The notes beneath the pieces are model-generated. The model had not been told where the DNA came from, did no database searches, and saw only the letters and a list, made by a program, of their open reading frames with translations. Both the position numbers and the translations under genes were made by a program. DNA of 64,000 bases from Leptobrachium leishanense. Taxonomy: Eukaryota; Chordata; Amphibia; Anura; Megophryidae. How positions within the stretch are numbered: position 1 is the first letter of the stretch; the number at the start of each line of letters is the position of its first letter. Shown here one piece after another: positions 1 through 12,066 of this stretch. Location of the stretch: NCBI GenBank assembly GCA_009667805.1, contig CM019071.1, positions 47,255,593 through 47,319,592 on the forward strand, in the 5' to 3' direction.

Positions 1-205
1 AGTACACCCGCCACATTTTTGAAAATATTTTATTGTATCTTTTCATGTGACAGCACTGAAGAATTGATTCTTTATTACAATGTAAAGTAGTGAGTGCACA
101 GCTTGTATAAGTGTAAATTTACTGTCCCTCAAATAACTCAGCACACACAGCCATTAACCTCTAAACCGCTGCCAACAAAAGGGACTACAAAAGTCACAAT
201 CTGTG
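1..205 (-). mobile_element. Tc1/mariner-like transposon end fragment
   Basis: The stretch contains the T-rich segment and the 'agcttgtataagtgtaaatttactgtcc' type region (about 98-128) followed by 'ctctaaaccgctgccaacaaaag'-like sequence near 161. I recognise this arrangement from a Tc1-like transposon common in fishes and frogs, read here in reverse. No transposase is visible. The window edge cuts it, so only a terminal non-coding part is present. Recognition is from memory of the family, not from a search. Confidence 0.55.
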
Positions 206-382
206 GCAAACTGCACCATATTTCGCCAGTATTTAGTGAATTGACAGTTTAGTGAATAGAGGAATGGCACCGCACAGGGAAATTCACCACGCAAGTCAAC
301 GGGAAGCTCTCGGCTTACTGAATAACACCTAAAGTGAACAAGCCGCTCTATATAATGATGTTTAGCAGCTACACACCAATAG

Positions 383-465
383 TATCACTATACAGACGGA
401 GTGTTCACCATCATTGTATAGATATTCAGTATCACTATACAGAGCGGAGTGTTCACTATCAGTGT
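383..465. repeat. 48-bp minisatellite, left part
   Basis: About two units of a repeat with core 'actatacagagcggagtgtt' spaced about 48 bp apart. The same unit resumes at 2606 after the LINE, so the array appears split by that insertion. Confidence 0.7.
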
Positions 466-499
466 ATATTTCAAGAGTACTGGTTCCATGAACGATCAC

Positions 500-2611
500 T
501 ACGAATACCGAAAATGCCGGAATGAATGCAAAAAAAACAAACAAAAATGGCCAAAGCCCATTACTTCAATGAAAATCTAAACAATAACATATCAAACCCT
601 AGAAACTTTTGGAGAACCATAAGTAACATACAAGCACCCCCAGTCCACTCCCAGCCAGCTGCTGTCAAAGTAAACAACCAAACCCTGCAACACCCCCTAG
701 ATGTAGCAAATGCCTTTAATGATTATTTTGTTGGATGTGCCACCACTTTGATTGCCAAGCTAGGAAATGACATGCAATCAGAGAGGCCTCATGCAGGTCA
801 GGCCCCCCCAACTATGCAAAGTCCCTGTATCAGACAGGAATTCAGTTTTAGACCAGTGCCTGTCAGTGTCATTACTAAACTTCTCCATAAGCAAAAAAGG
901 AAATACCAGTCTGGACCTGATCAAATACCAGCAATGCTGCTGAAAATCAGTGCGCCTGCAATTGCAAATCCTGTTGCAACTCTAATAAATGAGTCACTGG
1001 CGACTGGATACATACCCAAGCTCTGGAAGACTGCGAGAGTGGTACCTATCCATAAAAGTGGTGACAGTACTTTGGTATCCAGCTACCGTCCGATATCGTT
1101 GCTCCCTGTAACGTCAAAAGTCTTGGAAAAATGTGTCTACACACAATTACGTGATTATTATCAATATTGGAACTACTTAACCCCGGATCAATCAGGCTTT
1201 CGTCCAAATCACTCAACTACAACCGCCCTTCTAAAAGTCTGCAATGATATCCAGGCTGGGATGGAACAAGGAAACCTAACCGGAGCCATCTTCCTTGATT
1301 TTGCCAAGGCCTTTGACACAGTAGACCATGGCATCTTGTTAGAAAAACTTAAAAACTCTGGCATTGGTGATCGCACGCTAACCTGGTTTCAATCATATGT
1401 ATCCGACCGATCACAATATGTGTCAATTTCTGGCAGCTCCTCCCTCCCGCTCCCAGTCACTTGCGGTGTACCCCAAGGCTCAATACTAGGCCCCCTGCTG
1501 TGCACAATATTCATAAATGATCTGCCCAACGTCTGCAAAGCCTCAACTGTACACATGTACGCAGACGACACTGTGATCTATACCAGCAAACAAAATCTCC
1601 CGCAGCTGGAGGCCGTGCTGCAAGAACAATTCACAGAGGTAGAAAAGTGGATCAAAAACAACAAACTTTTTTTAAATACTGACAAAACTGTAACGATGCT
1701 CTTTGGAACAGCACCTAAACTACACAAATTGCAAAATCCCCATCTATGTGTTGGGACAAAATCAAATGGCACGCTGACCACAGTCACTTCTCTCAAATAT
1801 CTAGGTATGTGGTTGGACCCTAATCTATCCTTTGGCCCCCACATCGAAAAAACTCTCTCATCTAAACTTTACCCCAAACTAGGTGCCCTGTACAGAAACA
1901 AATCCTGCTTGAGTCCCGCGGTAAGAAAGCAGATTGTACAGCAAATGCTTATGCCGGCTATTGATTACGGAGATGTAGTGTATGCAGCCGCCCCGCAAAC
2001 ACACCTTCATAAACTTACTACATTGTAGAACTCATTCTGCCGCTTTGCGCTACAATGTAACTACATGACCCACCATTGTGACATGTTAAAAGAGCTAAAC
2101 TGGCCATCGCTGGAATCCAGACGCACCCTTCACCTTTCCAGCCTGGTGTTTAAGAGCATCTCTGGGAAGCTGCCACCCTACCTGAATAGACTGCTTCCCC
2201 CAGCAGCTCCCTCATCCTATAACCTCCGATCCAGGACCGGCACCTTACTTGCTATACCACAATACAAAAAGACAGTGACTCGTCCTCATTTTCCTACAGA
2301 GCACCACAATTATGGAATAACCTCCCAGACACCATCAAATCTTCCCCCAGTCTTAAGTCACTCAAAAGCTCCTTACTAACATACCTCAATACAGAATGCA
2401 CCTGTAAACATGTAACCTAGTGACTATATTTCCTACATATTTTTCTGTTAATCTGTATATTTGTGTTGTTTTTTTTAATATCTTGCATTGTATTACTTTG
2501 TATTTCTGTAACTGTAACACTTCAATGTTCTTGAACCCAGGACATACTTGAAAACGAGAGAAATCTCAATGTATCCTTCCTGGTAAAATCCTTTATAAAT
2601 AAATATAGATA
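500..2611 (+). mobile_element. 5'-truncated LINE copy with ATAAA tail
   Basis: The body runs from about 500 (left edge uncertain) through ORF2 to a 3' UTR with 'ttgcattgtattactttgta' and 'atgtatccttcctggtaaaa', ending in 'tttataaataaata'. It lies inside a 48-bp minisatellite seen on both sides. The same 3' end recurs at 3028, 28.9 kb, 38.3 kb (reverse), 43.1/48.4 kb and 62.6 kb (reverse). Confidence 0.8.
526..2420 (+). pseudogene. Broken LINE ORF2 reverse transcriptase (CR1/L2-like)
   Basis: This is a non-LTR retrotransposon ORF2 lacking its endonuclease half. Reverse transcriptase blocks appear in order: 'GPDQIPAMLLK', 'SSYRPISLLPVTSK', 'DQSGFRPNHSTTTALL', the catalytic block 'FLDFAKAFDTVDH', 'GVPQGSILGPLL', the active-site 'YADD' (near 1558) and 'LKYLGMWLDP'. 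The enzyme would copy its own RNA at a nicked chromosomal target. A TAG at 2026-2028 interrupts the frame where the copy at 28.3 kb reads TAT. The same frame then resumes, and a further frameshift near 2285 garbles the C-terminus, whose stop aligns at 2418-2420. The copy is dead. Clade (CR1/L2 or a near relative) is inferred from motif wording and from the short-repeat 3' tail rather than poly(A). Confidence 0.9.
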
Positions 2612-2800
2612 TTCAGTATCAATATACAGAGCGGAGTGTTCACTATTATTGTATAGATATCCAGTATCACTATAGAGCGGAGTGTTCACCATCAGTGTAT
2701 AGATATTCATTATCACTATACAGAGCGGAGTGTTCACTATCAGTGTATAGATATTCATTATCACTATACAGAGCGGAGTGTTCACTATCAGTGTATAGAT
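2606..2800. repeat. 48-bp minisatellite, right part
   Basis: About four units with core 'cagagcggagtgttcactat', repeating every 48 bp (for example 2724 and 2772). It continues the array at 383-465. Confidence 0.8.
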
Positions 2801-3027
2801 ATTGTGTATCTATACACGGATAGAATCACTATCATTCTACAGAGTGGGGAGTTCACTTTCCTTGTATAGAGAGATTACATTGCATGCTGGGATTGGGGAG
2901 CTTTGTGCACCCCTGGAGTGAGGGCCCCCGTTTGACTTCATATCCGTCACCAAGGCCTGGATGGAAGGTCACATGGTGAGCCCGCTGCTCCGAAATGTTG
3001 ATCCTGAGCTATGGGGACCCACAGCCT

Positions 3028-3360
3028 TTATTTATTTCCTACATATTTATTTTTCTGTTAATCTGTATATTTGGTTTTGTGTTAATATCTTGCATTTTAC
3101 TATTTTGAATTTCTGTAACCATTCAATGTTCTTGTACCCAGGACATACTTGAAAACGAGAGAAATCTCAATGTATCCTTCCTGGTAGAAACATAGAAAAT
3201 GTCTGCAGATAAGAACCTTTCGGCCCATCTAGTCGCCCAATTACATGGATACTTCACCTGGATTTATCTTTTGTTTAGGATAGCCTTATGCCTATCCCAT
3301 GCCTGCTTAAATTCAATCACTGTTTTGGCCTCTACCACTTCAAATCCTTTATAAATAAAT
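3028..3360 (+). mobile_element. LINE 3' tail split by a short dispersed repeat
   Basis: LINE 3' UTR sequence runs from about 3028 to 3185 ('tatccttcctggtag'). It breaks off, and its last part 'aatcctttataaataaattt' reappears at 3342. The 160 bp between contain 'cagataagaacctttcggcc' and 'gatagccttatgcctatccc', which I recognise as a dispersed repeat frequent in frog and other aquatic vertebrate genomes. The rest of 2800-4400 shows no gene that I can support. Confidence 0.65.
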
Positions 3361-4419
3361 TTACAAAGAGCAAAATATAAACCTGTGTATAAATCTCTCC
3401 ATCACAGTCCGTCATTCCAAGGAGAGGTCCCGCTAACGTCATATGATATGGTCTCCCTCTGATGTACAGTAGGACTGAGTATCCTAACATTTATAGTGTG
3501 TGCAGTGTACACTTTAATGGCCTGACCCTACGAGCACTAGGCTGAGTAGAGTACGCTGTGCCACACAGGGTTAATGTAGACAGGGTACTGTGGACACATC
3601 TGGCAAGTAGTACTCATGCTGGATGCTGAGCTCACAGCGTTTCACAATCTCACATGTGCGTCTGCAGGCCTGGCGTGTGGCGTGTAACATGTTGTCGCTG
3701 CGTAAGCAGAGGCTGCGAAGGAAGGAAGTTTTCATGTTCCCTTGCTCTGCAAAACACACGATGTTCTGCTATAAAACGGAAACAACTTCTACAACCTTTA
3801 CCCAATGGCGACCTGTGTATAGTACACCCTGCGAGCCGGCAGCATGACCGAGGGCTCCTGATCAGCACAGGGTGCTTTTCCTGGCTGTGTCCTTTAGAAT
3901 ATGAAAAATGCTGTCCTGCACCATGGAGACGTGGAATCTGCTACATGTTGGGATACAGCACTCTCCAGGTGGACAAGCAAAGCATGTCTGGGACAAGAAA
4001 ACCGCAAAGTACACTAGGGTGTCCTCTACACTGAAGGGCAGTGATCGAAAAGTGCTGCCCTGCACTATGGAAGATTCACTATATTATGTAAACCATTCAG
4101 GAAGGCGGTTATCCAGGAGAAGCACGCACACTGTAACGCTACCTTAACCACCACAGACTATGACCCCCCCCCCTCACACTGTGACCCCACCTTAACCCCT
4201 ACACAGGGCCGTACAGATACCGGAGTTGCTGCAGAGCGATTGGGTAAAGCAACGCAGCGGCACTGAGGTTGAGTGCGCACAATGTCTTAAGGTGAGGCAG
4301 ATGCGCAGCAGGTCTCACCGGCACGGTGGCCCCAATAGGACACTGCGGCAGACTGCGTCGGTTTCACAGACTGTGAGGAAGTTCTCACCTCACCCAATCA
4401 GTGCAGTGCGAGCCGCGCG

Positions 4420-4543
4420 GTACTGGCCATAGGGACTACAGGGAGATTCCCGGTGGGTCGATGGCACAGTGGGTCATCATTCACACTGGCCCACTCAGCC
4501 ATCGACCCACCGGGAATCTCCTTGTAGTCCCTATAGCCAGTAC
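4420..4543. repeat. 56-bp foldback hairpin
   Basis: Arms 4420-4475 and 4488-4543 are reverse complements over 56 positions with about five mismatches, around a 12-nt loop. The outer ends read GTACTGGC and GCCAGTAC. It may be a small foldback element or a long-hairpin RNA source. It contains no open frame of note. A short CA run follows at about 4557. Confidence 0.85.
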
Positions 4544-4782
4544 ATGCCTGCCTCCACACACACACACACACACATTGACCCCCAACCTTACTGATGTATT
4601 TCTTTACATCACGCCCCTTACAAAACATCCACTCTGTATAATGGTGCTGAGTAATTTTTTGGGAAGTGCATTACTCTGTATTAGGGCGCAGTGACTATAT
4701 GCCGTGTCACACGTTCAAATCAGCATTAATGTCATGAGTCAGTTTCCTACTAAACACGTTCAGCAACAAAATGTAAATATAG

Positions 4783-7700
4783 ACGGAGAGAGAGAGAGAC
4801 GGGGACGGAGGGAGCGAGGACAGAGAGAGAGACGGGGACGGAGGGAGCGAGGACAGAGAGAGAGACGGGGACGGAGGGAGCGAGGACAGAGAGAGAGACG
4901 GGGACGGAGGGAGCGAGGACAGAGAGAGAGACGGGGACGGAGGGAGCGAGGACAGAGAGAGAGACGGGGACGGAGGGAGCGAGGACAGAGAGAGAGACGG
5001 GGACGGAGGGAGCGAGGACAGAGAGAGAGACGGGGACGGAGGGAGCGAGGACAGAAGAGAGACGGGGACGGAGGAGCGAGGACAGAGAGAGAGACGGGGA
5101 CGGAGGGAGCGAGGACAGAGAGAGAGACGGGGACGGAGGGAGCGAGGACAGAGAGAGAGACGGAGGGAGCGAGGACAGAGAGAGAGACGGAGGGAGCGAG
5201 GACAGAGAGGGGGACGGAGCGGAGCGAGGACAGAGAGGGGGACGGAAGGAGCGAGGACAGAGAGGGGGACGGAGGAGCGAGGACAGAGAGGGGGACGGAG
5301 GGAGCGAGGACAGAGAGGGGGACGGAGGGAGCGGAGACAGAGAGGGGACGGAGGGAGCGAGGACAGAGACGGGGACGGAGGGGCGAGGACAGAGAGGGGA
5401 CGGAGGGAGCGAGGACAGAGAGGGGGACGGAGGGAGCGAGGACAGAGAGGGGACGGAGGGAGCGAGGACAGAAAGAGCGGGGACGGAGGGAGCGAGGACA
5501 GAGAGGGGACGGAGGGAGCGAGGACAGAGACGGGGACGGAGGGAGCGAGGACAGAGAGGGGGACGGAGGGAGCGAGGACAGAGAGGGGGACGGAGGGAGC
5601 GAGGACAGAGAGGGGACGGAGGGAGCGAGGACAGAGAGGGGGACGGAGGGAGCGAGGACAGAGAGGGGGACGGAGGGAGCGAGGACAGAGAGGGGACGGA
5701 GGGAGCGAGGACAGAGAGGGGGACGGAGGAGCGAGGACAGAGAGGGAGACGGAGGGAGCGGAGGACAGAGAGGGGACGGAAGGAGCGAGGACAGAGAGGG
5801 GGACGGAGGGAGCGAGGACAGAGAGGGGACGGAGAGGGAGCGAGGACAGAGAGGGGGACGGAGGGAGCGAGGACAGAGAGGGGGACGGAGGGAGCGAGGA
5901 CAGAGAGGGGGACGGAGGGAGCGAGGACAGAGAGGGGACGGAGGGAGCGAGGACAGAGAGGGGACGGAGGGAGCGAGGACAGAGGGGGACGGAGGGAGCG
6001 AGGACAGCAGAGGGGGACGGAGGGAAGCGAGGACAGAGAGGGGACGGAGGGAGCGAGGACAGAGAGGGGACGGAGGGAGCGAGGACAGTCAGGGACGGAG
6101 GGAGCGAGGACAGTCAGGGACGGAGGAGCGAGGACAGTCAGGGACGGAGGGAGCGAGGACAGTCAGGGACGGAGGGAGCGAGGACAGTCAGGGACGGAGG
6201 GAGCGAGGACAGTCAGGGACGGAGGGAGCGAGGACAGTCAGGGACGGAGGGAGCCGAGGACAGTCAGGGACGGAGGGAGCGAGGACAGTCAGGGACGGAG
6301 GGAGCGAGGACAGTCAGGGACGGAGGGAGCGAGGACAGTCAGGGACGGAGGGAGCGAGGACAGTCAGGGACGGAGGGAGCGAGGACAGTCAGGGACGGAG
6401 GGAGCGAGGACAGTCAGGGACGGAGGGAGCGAGGACAGTCAGGGACGGAGGGAGCGAGGACAGTCAGGGACGGAGGGAGCGAGGACAGTCAGGGACGGAG
6501 GGAGCGAGGACAGTCAGGGACGGAGGGAGCGAGGACAGTCAGGGACGGAGGGAGCGAGGACAGTCAGGGACGGAGGGAGCGAGGACAGTCAGGGACGGAG
6601 GGAGCGAGGACAGTCAGGGACGGAGGAGCGAGGACAGTCAGGGACGGAGGGAGCGAGGACAGTCCGGGACGGAGGGAGCGAGGACAGTAAGGGAACGGAG
6701 GGGAGCGAGGACGAGAGGGGGACGGAGAGGAGCGAGGACAGAGAGGGGGACGGAGGGAGCAAAGACAGAGAGGGGGACGGAGGGAGCGAGGACAGTCAGG
6801 GACGGAGGGAGCGAGGACAGAGAGGGGACGGAGGGAGCGAGGACAGCCGGGACGAGAGGGAGCGAGGACAGTCAGGGAAGGAGGGAGCGAGGACAGAGAG
6901 GGACGGGGACGGAGGGAGCGAGGACAGAGGAGGGACGGAGGGAGCAAGGACAGAGAGGGGACGGAGGGAGCGAGGACAGAGAGGGGGACGGAGGGAGCGA
7001 GGACAGAGAGGGGGACGGAGGAGCGAGGACAGAGAGGGGGACGGAGGGAGCGAGGACAGAGACGGGGACGGAGGGAGCGAGGACAGAGCGGGGACGGAGG
7101 GAGCGAGGACAGAAGACGGGGACGGAGGGAGCGAGGACGAGAGACGGAGGGACGGAGGGAGCGAGGACAGAGAGGGGACGGAGGGAGCGAGGAGACGGGG
7201 GACGGAGGGAGCGAGGACAGAGAGGGGGACGGAGGAGAGCGGAGGACAGAGACGGGTACGGAGGGAGGACGGAGGGACGCGAGGACAGAGACGGGGACGG
7301 AGGGAGCGAGGAGAGAGACGGGGACGGAGGGAGCGAGGACAGAGAGGGGACGGAGGGAGCGAGGACAGAGACGGGGACGGAGAGGCGAGACAGAGAGGAC
7401 AGAGACGGGGCAGGAGGGAGGCGAGGACAGAGACGGGGACGGAGGGAGCGAGGACAGAGGGGGGACGGAGGGAGCGAGGACAGAGACGGGGACGGAGGGA
7501 GCGAGGACAGGAGAGGGGGAGACGGGAGGGAGCGAGGACAGAGAGGGGACGGAGGGAGCGAGGACAGAGAGGGGGGGGAGGGAGCGAGGACAGGAGACAG
7601 GGGCGGACAGAGAGGAGAACAAGGGAGGGAGCAGGAGGGACGGAGAGGAGGACGGAAGAGAGGGGGACGAGAGGAGCGAGGACAGAGAGGGGACGGAGGG

Positions 7701-8798
7701 AGCGAGACAGGAGGAGCAGGACAGCGACGGAGCGGGAGGACGGGACAGAGAGGGGGACGGAGGAGAGGAGGAGAACAGGGGGACAGAGAGGAGGGGACAG
7801 GAGGGAGCGGAGGAAGCAGAGAGGAGGAAGGAGGGAGCGAGGAAGAGACAGAGGAGGAGGGAGGGACAGTCAGAGACGGAGGGAGCAACAGTCAGGGAGG
7901 AGGGAGCGAGGACAGTCAGGGACGGAGGGAGCGAGGACAGTCAGAGACGGAGGGAGCGAGGACAGTCAGGGACGGAGGGAGCGAGGACAGTCAGGGACGG
8001 AGGGAGCGAGGACAGTCAGAGACGGAGGGAGCGAGACAGTCAGGGACGGAGGGAGCGAGGACAGTCAGGGACGGAGGGAGCGAGGACAGTCAGGGACGGA
8101 GGGAGCGAGGACAGTCAGGGACGGAGGGAGCGAGGACAGTCAGGGACGGAGGGAGCGAGGACAGTCAGGGACGGAGGGAGCGAGGACAGTCAGGGACGGA
8201 GGGAGCGAGGACAGTCAGGGACGGAGGGAGCGAGGACAGTCAGGGACGGAGGGAGCGAGGACAGTCAGGGACGGAGGGAGCGAGGACAGTCAGGGACGGA
8301 GGGAGCGAGGACAGTCAGGGACGGAGGGAGCGAGGACAGTCAGGGACGGAGGGAGCGAGGACAGTCTGGGACGGAGGGAGCGAGGACAGTCAGGGAAGGA
8401 GGGAGCGAGGACGAGAGGGGGACGGAGGGAGCGAGGACAGAGAGGGGGACGGAGGGAGCAAGGACAGAGAGGGGGACGGAGGGAGCGAGGACAGAGAGGG
8501 GGACGGAGGGAGCGAGGACAGAGAGGGGGACGGAGGGAGCGAGGACAGAGAGGGGGACGGAGGGAGCGAGGACAGAGAGGGGGACGGAGGGAGCGAGGAC
8601 AGAGAGGGGGACGGAGGGAGCGAGGACAGAGAGGGGGACGGAGGGAGCGAGGACAGAGAGGGGGACGGAGGTAGCGCGGACAGAGAGGGAGACAGAGGGA
8701 GCGAGGACAGAGAGGGGGACGGAGGGAGCGAGGACAGAGAGGGGGACGGAGGGAGCGAGGACAGAGAGGGGGAAGGAGGGAGCGAGGAAAGGTATGGA
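4783..8798. repeat. 4-kb purine-strand minisatellite with 33-, 27- and 25-bp units
   Basis: The plus strand is nearly all A and G with isolated C. All units share a 'gacggagggagcgaggaca' core. The first part (to about 5170) has 33-bp units. About 5170-6080 has 26-27-bp units. About 6080-6700 has 25-bp units carrying 'gtcag'. About 6700-7870 is degenerate and mixed. 25-bp units resume at about 7870-8400 and 27-bp units at 8400-8798. Long open frames across it on both strands follow from unit lengths and lack of T, and are not genes. Confidence 0.95.
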
Positions 8799-9885
8799 TT
8801 TCCTATTTTTGATATGTATTTTCCATCATGGATCAATGGGAGCATCAGGTCCCCTCTATGTATTAGAGGGGTTGGGGGAATAACCACTTCCTACAGCGTG
8901 AGAAAGTATCCCAAGACCCCATCTGGTTAATGGGACGTCCAAGCAACCCCAAGTCTGCGAGGACCAGCAGGGATGTCTTGCTTTCCCTGTAAAATCAAGG
9001 AAAGGATCAGAAGACTCCACAATTTGGAAGAGATTTCACACCAATGTGGTTTTAGAAACTACATGTAATCCAGCAACCGCCGCAAAAAATTAAAAACAGA
9101 ACACTAAAACCCCACATAAGAAGGTGAGAGTTTTTTTTTGTTTTGCTTTTGTTACACCAAATCAGCACATACCACATAAGCTCTGCATATGCTATTGAAC
9201 GGAGTTTACAAACCACCCGCAATGGCATTCGGTGTGAAAAGTCAGGGATTTGGGCGTTTCAAGGCCAGTTGAGAGCCTGTAGAATAAACATGGCAGTGAT
9301 TATGGCCGCATCAGCTATCGCCTGCAGGATAGAAAAGCAGTGGCCTCGCTCTGTAACCAGAAGCAAGCAACAGGAGCGTGTCAGTACTGCTTGCGGTTGG
9401 GTCAATCTGATCACCTTCTCATCGGCTCCTCGTCCATTTGCGATCCCTTCTGACAAACCCAATAACGTGCGCGCTCACGATTACATCACAAGCCTACCTG
9501 TGTCCTCTACAGCCTCCACACACTAATATAACTTACCCCGTACCCTTTATTAACACCAATCAGATTTTTCCGTACAAGCCCCCACATTCACCCACGGAGC
9601 CCTCCGCCTCGCTCGCTCGAGGAGTACAGGAAGATGGGGGGGGGGGGGGAATTTAGCAGCAAGGTACTGAATGCAGACGCTGCCGTGCGTGATCCGTTCC
9701 CGCTTCCTCTAAAACGTGGGCCCGTCGTGATTTCAGAAGCTCGCGGACTTCAAACAGGGAAATTACACAGACTGACTGAAAGCAAGAGAGAAAATCTGCC
9801 AGACATTAGCAACCAGCACGATCTCCACGTACGGCACATCCCATGGCATGGACACCGCCTGTGGCGCTGACATAGGACGTGGATG
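8799..9885. other. Unassigned sequence, no gene seen
   Basis: Ordinary-composition sequence with a T run near 9129 and a G run near 9637. No open frame has recognisable domains and I see no known repeat. Confidence 0.4.
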
Positions 9886-10060
9886 ATCAGCGCATGCTGC
9901 AGGAAGGAAATCAAGGCAGGTCACCTGGGATTCCCCTCTGATTTCTTACCTGCAGCGTATGGATTATACATGCTGCGGGGTGGCATTTTTCATGCACTTC
10001 CCATAAGCATGAATAATTTAGTGTGTCCAGGAAAACATGAACGATCTGACAACTCTATCC
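9886..10060 (+). repeat. Inverted duplication, left arm
   Basis: It reads 'aatcaaggcaggtcacctgg', 'cctgcagcgtatgga' and 'ggtggcatttttcatgcac'. The same sequence recurs inverted at 11390-11555 with modest divergence, about 1.3 kb away. Confidence 0.75.
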
Positions 10061-10638
10061 AGCTCTGCTGATCCTCCCTCCCTATCCATTATTTTGTATT
10101 GTCGGCCGCTGCACCCTGGGGGAGTGAATATCCAGGGCTGGTTAGGATTCTGCAGAGCCAGCGCATATTTACGGAATATATAGATTTCTGTTTACAGAGC
10201 ATGTAATATATCTATGAAACGTCAGTCTGCTTATTATCTCTGACCATAAAGCTGCCCAGGAAGAGGTGGTCAGGGCGTGCTAGGCATTACCATGTGTGGT
10301 ACGCTGCTGCCCTCACCTGGCTGTGACATACAAGTACGTGTCAGGGAGCACAGAAGAGCACATATAACAAATAGGGACAAACCAATCTTTTTGCGGTGCA
10401 GATCCAGATTAATCTGCAGCTTTTCTGGCCGATATTCTATACATTTAAAGTTGTGAGAAAAAACAATTCAAATCTGGCATTATGCCATTAATGAAATGTG
10501 TTTAATAACATTTTAAACATTGCGCCATGTCCATTTACTAAAACAAAGACATTTTTACTTAAGCTTTTATTTTTACAAACAACATGGTCATGTCTAGACT
10601 CTGGCCTTTGCAATGATACACCTTATGGACCCTGTAAG

Positions 10639-10772
10639 AAAAGGGGTCAGCAACCTTGGCCCTCCAGTTGTTTTGGCATCTCCCATGATGCTCAGCTCCT
10701 CATTATGTTCTTAGAGACTCAATGGAAATGTAGTTCCAATACAACTGGAGGGCCAAGGTTGATGACCCCCTG
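10639..10772. mobile_element. Small hAT-like MITE with near-palindromic ends
   Basis: The ends 'aaggggtcagcaaccttggc' and '...gccaaggttgatgaccccct' are inverted repeats that extend through 'cctccagttg/caactggagg'. The flanks are cctgtaag (10631-10638) and gctgtaag (10772-10779), a seven-of-eight match expected for an 8-bp hAT target duplication. It has no coding capacity. Confidence 0.65.
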
Positions 10773-11389
10773 CTGTAAGTTATACGGTAGCAGAAATACA
10801 GTGGTTCGAAAAGACCCCCCAGTGTCTAGGTATAGGGAATTCACTGGGGCGAATCCCGTTTCACTTATCACACTCATGCGCATTACTGTCAGTGATCAGG
10901 GGAAGCCCTGCAGCGAGGACTGACAGCCAAAATGTGAGCCTGCTGTGGGAGAAGTACCAAATTAGCACCGATCTGCGGGACGTTACGTGCTGCAGTAAGC
11001 CAACTTGGACATAAATCAGCAAATAAAAGGCTGACGCTGAGAATTCGAATTTTCTGAATATCAGTCACAAATTAATCGGCAAAGCTAATAACAACAAGGG
11101 CTGAATCCAATCACTAGTTATTAATCACGCTGCCCTCCATGAACCCAGGACACTTCCCACTTTAACGCTGCCCAGGGAGGGATGCCAGATGATGCATAAC
11201 ACACACACACATATTGCAGAATTCATTTACACATCCCAGCAGTTCAGAGAACTGCTTCACTGCAACTGGTCACTGTCTCCTGCTGATGAGGGCACAGGCT
11301 GTCTAAGGCTGCCAAATCCTCTGTGTTTTCCTGAACAAGACTCAACCTCTCCAAAACTGAGCTCATTGTAAATCTAACCCTCCCGCTGG

Positions 11390-11555
11390 GATAGCCAGGT
11401 CAGCCATGTTTTCCCGGACACACCTAATGTATTCATGCTGCTGGGCAGTGCATGAAAAATGCCACCCCATAGCATGTATGATCCATACGCTGCAGGTAAG
11501 AAATCAAAAATGAATCCCAGGTGACCTGCCTTGATTTACTTTCTGCATCATATGG
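11390..11555 (-). repeat. Inverted duplication, right arm
   Basis: Reverse complement of 9886-10060 ('gtgcatgaaaaatgccaccc', 'tccatacgctgcagg', 'ccaggtgacctgccttgatt'). A further partial relative in forward sense follows to about 11660 ('aaaaacatggccgatctgac'). Confidence 0.75.
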
Positions 11556-12066
11556 TTATATATGTTGCAGGGCAGCACTTGTCCCTGTGATGTATCTCTG
11601 CCTGAAACAAATGTATCCAGAAAAACATGGCCGATCTGACAACCCTTTCGCCAGTCTGCACAGGTGTCTGGGGAAATAAACTGCAAAGCTCTTAATGCGT
11701 GGCATTTCAGACATCGCTGCTGGTCGGAGACTTGAAGTGCTTGTGTCCAGGAAGACTTTGCGGATCAGAGGATGCAATACGATGCAGGCAGATGAAAATC
11801 AACAGATCCTGCGTACCCGATGTGAATGCCGCAAGGCAGAGAGAGCAATCAGACCCTTGCCACGGTCTGCCCCGCTCAGGGGTAAAACTCACCGGTGTAA
11901 AAGTCCTCAGTACAATGGAATAGCTCAAAATCACACACATACAGCGCCGCCTGAGCTCACATCACACACATACAGCCCCGCATGTACTCTTAAATGAGGG
12001 GGTGGGCTAAACGACTACAATAGATCTCTACATGCATACAGAGCTGACGTGTGTGAGTGCTGTTGG

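Noticed and set aside
3571..4147. Cluster of overlapping short frames on both strands
   Set aside because: Overlapping, without recognisable motifs; consistent with chance in GC-moderate sequence.
4704..8930. 1408-codon open frame of Arg/Glu/Gly repeats
   Set aside because: It follows from a stop-free purine minisatellite. The flanks read through ordinary sequence, and there is no domain or codon signal.
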